Shown piece after piece: positions 34,801-40,654 of a DNA stretch of 40,654 nucleotides (positions within the stretch are counted from its first letter, which is position 1; every line of letters begins with the position of its first letter). Below the pieces are notes generated by a model. The model worked only from the letters and a program-made list of their open reading frames with translations, had not been told where the DNA came from and did not search any database. This stretch comes from Bacteroidota bacterium (GTDB taxonomy: Bacteria > Bacteroidota > Bacteroidia > JABEUT01): the NCBI GenBank assembly GCA_013288205.1, contig JABDCH010000013.1, forward strand, positions 1-40,654, given 5' to 3'. Both the position numbers and the translations under genes were made by a program.

Positions 34801-34958
34801 AATTTATTCGCGATACCAACATCACGAATAAGTTAATCATATAGTACTAAAGAGTTTACTCGGGTGATATAATACAAAATTCTTTCAGGGGGATTTATAC
34901 TAAATAAAACCGGGAAAAACCTCCTTTTTTTCATTCGATAGCTGATTTACTTTTGTCA

Positions 34959-34977
34959 TCGTATAACGTATACGATT
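34959..34977. repeat. Perfect palindrome ATCGTATA-N3-TATACGAT
   Basis: An 8-bp inverted repeat with a 3-nt spacer, 148 bp upstream of the Tc-toxin-like gene. Its size and symmetry suit an operator for a dimeric regulator (TetR- or MarR-like size). No regulator gene is next to it. Confidence 0.5.
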
Positions 34978-35094
34978 GCAAATTTGAATTTACAGCGTAT
35001 ATTATCTATTATTACTTTATAGAATACAAAAATTAATATATAATTAATCATAACAATACCTTGTCGCTTTAGTCATTATTTATCTTTACCAAGT

Positions 35095-35111
35095 ACTTAT
35101 TAATAATAAGT
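35095..35111. repeat. Perfect palindrome ACTTATT-N3-AATAAGT
   Basis: A 7-bp inverted repeat with a 3-nt spacer ending 13 bp before the ATG at 35125. It could form a hairpin in the leader that covers the ribosome binding region, or serve as an operator. It is AT-rich, so chance is possible. Confidence 0.4.
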
Positions 35112-35124
35112 TATAACAGTTATT

Positions 35125-38100
35125 ATGGAAGCAAATAATACTGATACTCCTTCCTCGGCCTCCTCTTCAAGCAGAAACTCTGCACAATTGCCTTCTGCTT
35201 TGCAATCTCACAAAGGTGATGATTATGCAAAGAATAATTTGCTGCAGATTCCTTCCATAAATATGCCCAAAGGCGGAGGGGCATTAAAATCTATTGATGA
35301 AAAATTCCAAGTCAATTCGGCTAATGGAACCTCATCATTCAGTATCCCAGTTCCGATGTCCAAATCAAGAAGCGGCTTTGCTCCTTTGCTCTCACTAAAT
35401 TATAATTCAGGAAGCGGTAATAGTCCGTTTGGGTTGGGCTGGAACATCAGTTTGCCTTCCATTAAGCGTCGCACCGATAAATTACTACCTACTTATAGGG
35501 ACGCTACAGATAGCGACATCTTCCAGATTGCAGGCGCTGAAGACATGGTGTTAAAATTAATAGAAGATGCTAAGGGGCAATGGCAACCGGATAATTTAAC
35601 AGTAGGTAATTACAGCATAAAAAGATATGTACCCAGAATTGAAGGCAGCTTTACATTAATTGAGCAGGTTACTTCAACGACAGGAATGTATTGGAAGACT
35701 ACGTCAAAAGACAATACTGTTATTTTTTATGGCCTTACCCAAGCCGCAAGAATAACAGACCCGGCGAATCCTCTACATATTTTTGAATGGCTACCCGAAA
35801 TTTCATATGACGATAAAGGAAACTCTTTTCAATATACCTATGCTCAGGAAAACCTTGCCAATGTGCCATCATTGCTACATGAAGGTAACAGGCTAAATGG
35901 AAACCAGGGTATTGCCAACACCTACCTGAAAAAAGTATTCTATGGTAATACTACGCCCTATAATCCAACCCTTGCCGGAGGCATAGCAGATCCGTACATG
36001 CCTGTGATACCGGATGAATCCGGGTATTTATTTTCGTTAGTACTGGATTATGGAGATCATGCTATAGATACACCCACACCGGCACCTTCTACAACATGGG
36101 CTTGCAGGTTAGATCCTTTTTCCAATTACAAAGCAGGTTTTGAAATAAGAACATACAGGTTATGTCGCCGGTTTTTAATGTTCCACAATTTTACTGAATT
36201 AGATACCAATCCTGTTTTAGTTAAATCACTGGACTTAAATTATCAACACTATAATTTCCAACAAGTAACTGACCCATACACGCTCAATTTTGTAGAAGCT
36301 GATTTTATTCTTTCTATTACAGCAAGCGGCTGGAGAGGAACTGCCGGAAGCGGATATCAAAAATCCAGCTATCCTCCTGTTAACTTCACTTACCAAATGC
36401 CGGTATGGAATTCTATAGTAGAAACGGTGAGCGCTGAAAACAGAATAAATATTCCGGAAGGATTAACCTCTGCCTATCAGTTTACTGATTTATATAATGA
36501 AGGTATTTCCGGAATTTTAAGTGAACAGTCTGAAGGTTGGTATTACAACAGTAATTTGGGTGATGGTGTTTTTACTCCGGCAAGCATGGTAGCCCCCAAG
36601 CCCTCTTTTACAGGATTGAGAAATGGAAGCCTGCAGTTGCAAAGTTTAACGGGTGATGGACGAAAATTTATCGTCTCTACCAATGCACCCAACCAAGGAT
36701 ATTTTGAATTGACCGACCAGCAGGAGTGGCTTCCTTTCATGGCTTTTGAGCAATACCCTGCTATTGATATAAAGGACCCGAATATTAAATTCATTGACTT
36801 GAATGGAGATGGAATGCCCGATATTGTTTTGTCGGAAGAACAGGTTTTCACCTGGTATCCTGCCGCAGGAACAGTCGGGTACGATTCGCCTGAATTAACA
36901 CCCAAATCATTTGATGAAGAAAAAGGTCCTGCCATCGTATTTGCCGATCCTGTTCAAAGTATTTTCCTGGCTGATATGACAGGCGATGGATTAACAGATA
37001 TTGTACGGATACGCAACGGAGAAATATCATATTGGCCAAATCTTGGATATGGAATATTCGGAGCTAAAGTGAATATGTTGAATGCTCCTTTATTTGATAC
37101 CATTGATGCCTTCAACCCTGAATATATCCACCTTTCTGATATTAATGGTACCGGCGCTAATGACATTCTTTATTTAGGAAAGAACAAACTCAGGGCATGG
37201 CTTAATATGAGTGGCAATGCATGGGGGCCACCTTTTGAAGCTCCGGCTTTTCCTGATATCGCATCACCCAACCAATTATCGGTCGCCGATTTCCTGGGCA
37301 ACGGAACAGCCTGTATCATTTGGTCGTCACCTTTGGCAAACAATGCCGACAACCCACTGAAATATATCGACCTGATGGGAGGCTACAAACCTTACCTGAT
37401 GAATGGATATACAAATGGCATGGGAAAACAAGTTACTATCAATTACAAGTCATCAACTTATTTTTACCTGCAAGATAAACAGGCAGGAACACCCTGGATT
37501 ACTAAGTTATGTTTCCCGGTACAATGTGTAGAGAGCATTATAGTGGACGATTCCGTATCTCAAACACAATATTCCAGCAGCTACACCTATCATCATGGAT
37601 ATTACGACCATAGTGAAAAAGAATACAGGGGCTTTGGAAGAGTAGAGCAAACCGACACGGATATTTTCAATACAGATGCAATAGCTGACCAGGCTCCTAT
37701 ACATACCAAAACCTGGTTCCATACGGGAGTTTATTTTGGAATGAACAATATATTGCATCAGCTTGCGAAAGAGTATTTTCAAAATACATCATTTGTAGAA
37801 TATACGCTGCCTGAACCACTACTGCCCGCAAATTTAACAGCAGATGAAGCCCGCGAAGCAGTAAGAGCTTGCAAGGGAATGATACTGCGCCGGGAAGTAT
37901 ATGCGCTTGATGGAAATATTAATCCAGGGCTGGTGAATTATCCTTATTCGGTGGCTGAGCACAACAACAATATTACCATGTTGCAGCCCCAGGGGTCTAA
38001 CATGTATGCTGTTTTTTTGTCGACGGAAAGCGAGAACATTACATACAATTATGAACGCAACCCGGCTGACCCACGCATTACTCATGCACTAAATACGGCA

Positions 38101-40654
38101 TTTGATGAATATGGAAATGTTATTGATTCTTATGGGGTGGTTTACCCGCGTCAGTCAGTAAACCCTGCAAAACCGGGAGGAATTTCATTACCGGGCAACC
38201 AGCCCTTGCCCTCAGCCGTAATACTTGAACAGCAAAAAACGTATATCGTTTATTCCCATAATGCTTATACGGGCAAAATTATAAATACATTAACCTACCG
38301 CCTTCCGGTGGCATGTGAAAATATTTCATACCAGTTAACAGGAATAAGCCCCGCAGAAAACTATTTCAGCATTAGCGACTTCACAAATCCTTCCGCCACA
38401 CCTACCCTATCAAAACTAAAGCATCAGCGTACATTATTTCTGAAGGATGATCTCGTTACACCACTGCCATTATATACGATGGATATGCTGGGGTTAGCAT
38501 ATCAGCAATACCACCTTGCTTTCAACGCAACAGTAACAGCTCTCTCTACAAAAGCAAGCACTAGCAACATGCAGGATGCAAAGTATCTTGAATCGGATAC
38601 TTATAAAGGAACCCTATTCCCTTCAACAGATAATACGGGCGAATGGTGGATAATGTCAGGAACCATAATATATGATGCTCTGCACTTCTATCTTCCAACA
38701 CAATTTCTTGATGCTTATGGCTATGCTACTTCCGTTGTGTATGATAATTATTCATTGCTCATGAAATCGGTTATTGATGCCGTTAATAATACTACTTCAG
38801 CAGTTTACGACTATAGGGTACTCGCCCCTTCATCTATTACCGACCCGAACGATAACGTTACCTATTACAATTACGATATCCTGTGTCTTTTAGTAGCCGT
38901 TGCTATGTATGGTAAAGGAGAAGGAGATATGTTTGCAGCCGGATTTACCAGCGAACTTACACCTGCACAGATATCAGCATTTTTCAGCAATCCATACACA
39001 AGCGGACTGGCAGATTCATTGCTACAAGGCGCTACCACCCGGTACATATATGACTTTGTTTCAGGTGGGCCTTTCAGCAGCGGAGTAATTGCACGACAAA
39101 TCCATGCCAATCAACAACCCGACCCAAGGGTAGATATTGCATCCATTCCCTATCAATACCTCTTTGAATATACGGATGGCTTAGGCCGAACAGCTATGAA
39201 AAAAATTCCGGCTGATGTTACAACAGGTGCGCCCGGCAGTGGCAGTTGCACCGGAACTTTATCTCCGCAGCACCAGTGGATAGGTAATGGTAAAATGATT
39301 TACAATAACAAAGGTAAGCCGGTAATGCAATACGAACCTTATTTCAGCACCACACCGGCCTATGAAAAAGCTCCGATAAATGGTGTAAGCTCTATCATTC
39401 ATTATGACCCCACCGGAAGAGTCATACGAACCGATTTCCCGGATAGCAGTTATTCAAAAACAGAATTTGATGCATGGGTGCAAATTATATACGACCAGGA
39501 CGATACCGTTAATACCGTTGATAATGCCTGGTACCAGCAATATGCAAATTCTACAGATTCCTTGGATAATGATGCTGCAACCAAAGCTTTAGTAAATAAA
39601 GATACACCGAGTGCAGCCCACTTAGACCCGCTTGGGAGAAATTTTTATTCCGTTGCTTTTAATATTGTGAATGGAAGCAATGAATTTTATGCATCACAAA
39701 CTATACTTGACCTTGAAAGTAATCCGCTTGCAGTTATTGATGCCATGGGCAATTCAGTAATGCAATATGAGTACGATTTACTAAACAGGCCCATTCATTC
39801 CATAAGCATGGAAGCGGGAGAGCGTTGGATTTTGCATGATATAATGAATAAACCCTTTGCACAGTGGGATATAAACGGGACCAATACTTTTAGCTATACC
39901 TATAGTTATGATTTTCTGCATCGCCTGCTTCAATCCAACGTAAAAATTAATGGCATATCCTATTTAACCGCATACAATATATATGGGGAAAATATATCCA
40001 TCAATGGGGCTTCCGATGTCGCTAATAATCTAAGGGGAAAACTTTACCGCCAATTCGATCAATCAGGATTAGTTACCCATTACCTCTATGATTTTAAAGG
40101 AAACCTGGTACAAAGCAGCCGGATATTTGCAACTGCATTTAATAATACCAACACGCTGCTTCCGGCAGTTTTATGGACAGGAGACCCAAGTGATTTGAAT
40201 CTACTCATAAAAAATGAAGAATATGTTAGCCTTGTTTCCTACGACGCTACAAACAGGCCCATACTACATACCCGGCCCTTTATCCCTGCTTCACTAGGGA
40301 GCATTATACCTCTTCCATATACACAAATAGCTATAAATAACGCAGATGTTTTTGTTCCCGGATACGGGGAATCAGGAGCCTTGAATACAGTTAATATTTA
40401 TAATGGCGGAGGTACAAAGGCCACCCCATATGTAACAAGAATATGCCATAACGAAAAGGTGCAACGTCTCTGCATTCAATACGGTAACAATACGGTAACG
40501 AGACATAGTTATGACCCCGATACGTTCCGCCTCACACGCCTGTTGACCACGGTAAACAGCGGCACCATTATCTTGCAAGACATGAATTACTATTATGACC
40601 CTGTGGGAAATATTACCTATCTGGTTGATAAGGCGCAGCCGCCAATTCATTATA
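35125..40654 (+). CDS. Tc-toxin B/SpvB-TcdB-type protein with Rhs repeats, partial
   Basis: Open from ATG 35125 to the right edge (1843 residues, no stop seen). The N-terminal part is SpvB/TcaC-like: FQVNSANGTSSFSIPVPMS, FAPLLSLNYNSGSGNSPFGL, GWNISLPSIKRRTDK (about residues 63-120). FG-GAP-like repeats follow at about 555-700 (FIDLNGDGMPDIVL, FLADMTGDGLTDIVRIRNG, LSDINGTGANDILYLG), forming a beta-propeller. The TcdB middle region has the hallmark EYRGFGRVEQTD near 834. YD/Rhs repeats run from about 1425 onward (YDPTGRVIRTDFP, EYDLLNRPIHS, YSYDFLHRLLQ, YYYDPVGNITY). In Tc complexes this cocoon encloses a C-terminal toxin; here that part lies beyond the edge. There is no signal peptide and no TcA gene in the window. 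It could be a toxin, or one of the Rhs-type wall-associated proteins common in Bacteroidota. Confidence 0.9.
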   Translation, partial: MEANNTDTPSSASSSSRNSAQLPSALQSHKGDDYAKNNLLQIPSINMPKGGGALKSIDEKFQVNSANGTSSFSIPVPMSKSRSGFAPLLSLNYNSGSGNSPFGLGWNISLPSIKRRTDKLLPTYRDATDSDIFQIAGAEDMVLKLIEDAKGQWQPDNLTVGNYSIKRYVPRIEGSFTLIEQVTSTTGMYWKTTSKDNTVIFYGLTQAARITDPANPLHIFEWLPEISYDDKGNSFQYTYAQENLANVPSLLHEGNRLNGNQGIANTYLKKVFYGNTTPYNPTLAGGIADPYMPVIPDESGYLFSLVLDYGDHAIDTPTPAPSTTWACRLDPFSNYKAGFEIRTYRLCRRFLMFHNFTELDTNPVLVKSLDLNYQHYNFQQVTDPYTLNFVEADFILSITASGWRGTAGSGYQKSSYPPVNFTYQMPVWNSIVETVSAENRINIPEGLTSAYQFTDLYNEGISGILSEQSEGWYYNSNLGDGVFTPASMVAPKPSFTGLRNGSLQLQSLTGDGRKFIVSTNAPNQGYFELTDQQEWLPFMAFEQYPAIDIKDPNIKFIDLNGDGMPDIVLSEEQVFTWYPAAGTVGYDSPELTPKSFDEEKGPAIVFADPVQSIFLADMTGDGLTDIVRIRNGEISYWPNLGYGIFGAKVNMLNAPLFDTIDAFNPEYIHLSDINGTGANDILYLGKNKLRAWLNMSGNAWGPPFEAPAFPDIASPNQLSVADFLGNGTACIIWSSPLANNADNPLKYIDLMGGYKPYLMNGYTNGMGKQVTINYKSSTYFYLQDKQAGTPWITKLCFPVQCVESIIVDDSVSQTQYSSSYTYHHGYYDHSEKEYRGFGRVEQTDTDIFNTDAIADQAPIHTKTWFHTGVYFGMNNILHQLAKEYFQNTSFVEYTLPEPLLPANLTADEAREAVRACKGMILRREVYALDGNINPGLVNYPYSVAEHNNNITMLQPQGSNMYAVFLSTESENITYNYERNPADPRITHALNTAFDEYGNVIDSYGVVYPRQSVNPAKPGGISLPGNQPLPSAVILEQQKTYIVYSHNAYTGKIINTLTYRLPVACENISYQLTGISPAENYFSISDFTNPSATPTLSKLKHQRTLFLKDDLVTPLPLYTMDMLGLAYQQYHLAFNATVTALSTKASTSNMQDAKYLESDTYKGTLFPSTDNTGEWWIMSGTIIYDALHFYLPTQFLDAYGYATSVVYDNYSLLMKSVIDAVNNTTSAVYDYRVLAPSSITDPNDNVTYYNYDILCLLVAVAMYGKGEGDMFAAGFTSELTPAQISAFFSNPYTSGLADSLLQGATTRYIYDFVSGGPFSSGVIARQIHANQQPDPRVDIASIPYQYLFEYTDGLGRTAMKKIPADVTTGAPGSGSCTGTLSPQHQWIGNGKMIYNNKGKPVMQYEPYFSTTPAYEKAPINGVSSIIHYDPTGRVIRTDFPDSSYSKTEFDAWVQIIYDQDDTVNTVDNAWYQQYANSTDSLDNDAATKALVNKDTPSAAHLDPLGRNFYSVAFNIVNGSNEFYASQTILDLESNPLAVIDAMGNSVMQYEYDLLNRPIHSISMEAGERWILHDIMNKPFAQWDINGTNTFSYTYSYDFLHRLLQSNVKINGISYLTAYNIYGENISINGASDVANNLRGKLYRQFDQSGLVTHYLYDFKGNLVQSSRIFATAFNNTNTLLPAVLWTGDPSDLNLLIKNEEYVSLVSYDATNRPILHTRPFIPASLGSIIPLPYTQIAINNADVFVPGYGESGALNTVNIYNGGGTKATPYVTRICHNEKVQRLCIQYGNNTVTRHSYDPDTFRLTRLLTTVNSGTIILQDMNYYYDPVGNITYLVDKAQPPIHY

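Larger units (their letters stand above)
34801..35124. other. AT-rich intergenic region with two palindromes
   Basis: 324 bp without a gene between the DUF2339 gene and the Tc-toxin-like gene. It holds two perfect palindromes (34959-34977 and 35095-35111) and a possible core promoter with TTG near 35061 and TATCTTTA near 35081. No 21-bp TGTAAC direct repeat and no convincing terminator are visible. Confidence 0.6.

Noticed and set aside
36543-40650. Reverse-strand ORFs within the Tc-toxin-like gene
   Set aside because: The plus frame is open throughout and shows SpvB, FG-GAP, TcdB and Rhs motifs; the reverse ORFs are shadows.
1-40654. CRISPR arrays, tRNA/rRNA genes, IS elements or prophage
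   Set aside because: No repeat-spacer arrays, RNA-gene consensus, transposase, integrase or phage structural motifs were seen. The repeated TGTAAC elements are promoter sites, not array repeats.

Overview
The window is AT-rich chromosomal DNA from a member of the Bacteroidota, most likely a Chitinophagaceae- or Sphingobacteriales-like environmental bacterium. The evidence is two secreted proteins with type IX secretion (T9SS) C-terminal sorting tails, promoters with the Bacteroidota TAnnTTTG-type -7 box, Bacteroidota-style AraC regulators, and a lack of strong ribosome binding sites. I see no rRNA, tRNA, CRISPR array, IS element or phage gene.

Layout. Positions 1-18956 are all on the minus strand: a ferritin (cut by the left edge) behind a CsbD-like gene; a His-rich secreted protein; an AraC-type regulator; a five-gene operon (tiny His-rich lipoprotein, AI-2E-family permease, and an Mla/MCE lipid transporter of permease, ATPase and MCE protein); a six-gene envelope operon (small ORF, OmpA-like lipoprotein, lipoprotein with DUF5670-like tail, DUF5670-like membrane peptide, PAP2-like protein, YihY/BrkB protein); a double DUF3494 ice-binding-like T9SS protein; a CsbD gene with a small membrane protein; a regulatory operon (AraC regulator, hybrid histidine kinase, receiver protein); a third CsbD gene; a large T9SS beta-repeat protein; and a coiled-coil lipoprotein. 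From 19247 the plus strand carries transketolase, ribose-5-phosphate isomerase B, phosphoglucomutase and a 2904-residue cyclic beta-1,2-glucan synthase-like enzyme in one tight operon, then a DUF2339 membrane protein, then a Tc-toxin B/Rhs-type protein that runs off the right edge.

The main discovery is a regulon. Eleven transcription units on both strands share one promoter architecture: TGTGA-N4-TGTAAC, then a second TGTAAC/T exactly 21 bp downstream of the first, then a TTTG -7 box 31 bp after the start of that second copy (30 bp in one case). The first start codon follows 21-42 bp after the -7 box. A direct repeat spaced by two helical turns next to the core promoter is what an AraC-family activator would use. 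One AraC gene (14422-15018) lies under such a site, directly upstream of a hybrid histidine kinase. The regulon joins stress proteins (three CsbD genes, ferritin), envelope functions (OmpA-like protein, MCE lipid transport, YihY, PAP2, lipoproteins), surface proteins (DUF3494, T9SS) and an operon that could feed and make a periplasmic glucan. I infer an envelope, osmotic or cold-stress response. The DUF2339 and Tc-toxin genes and the first AraC gene lack the element.

The shared architecture also corrected several gene starts (transketolase, DUF3494 protein) and supported very short genes at 5465-5587 and 9184-9336.
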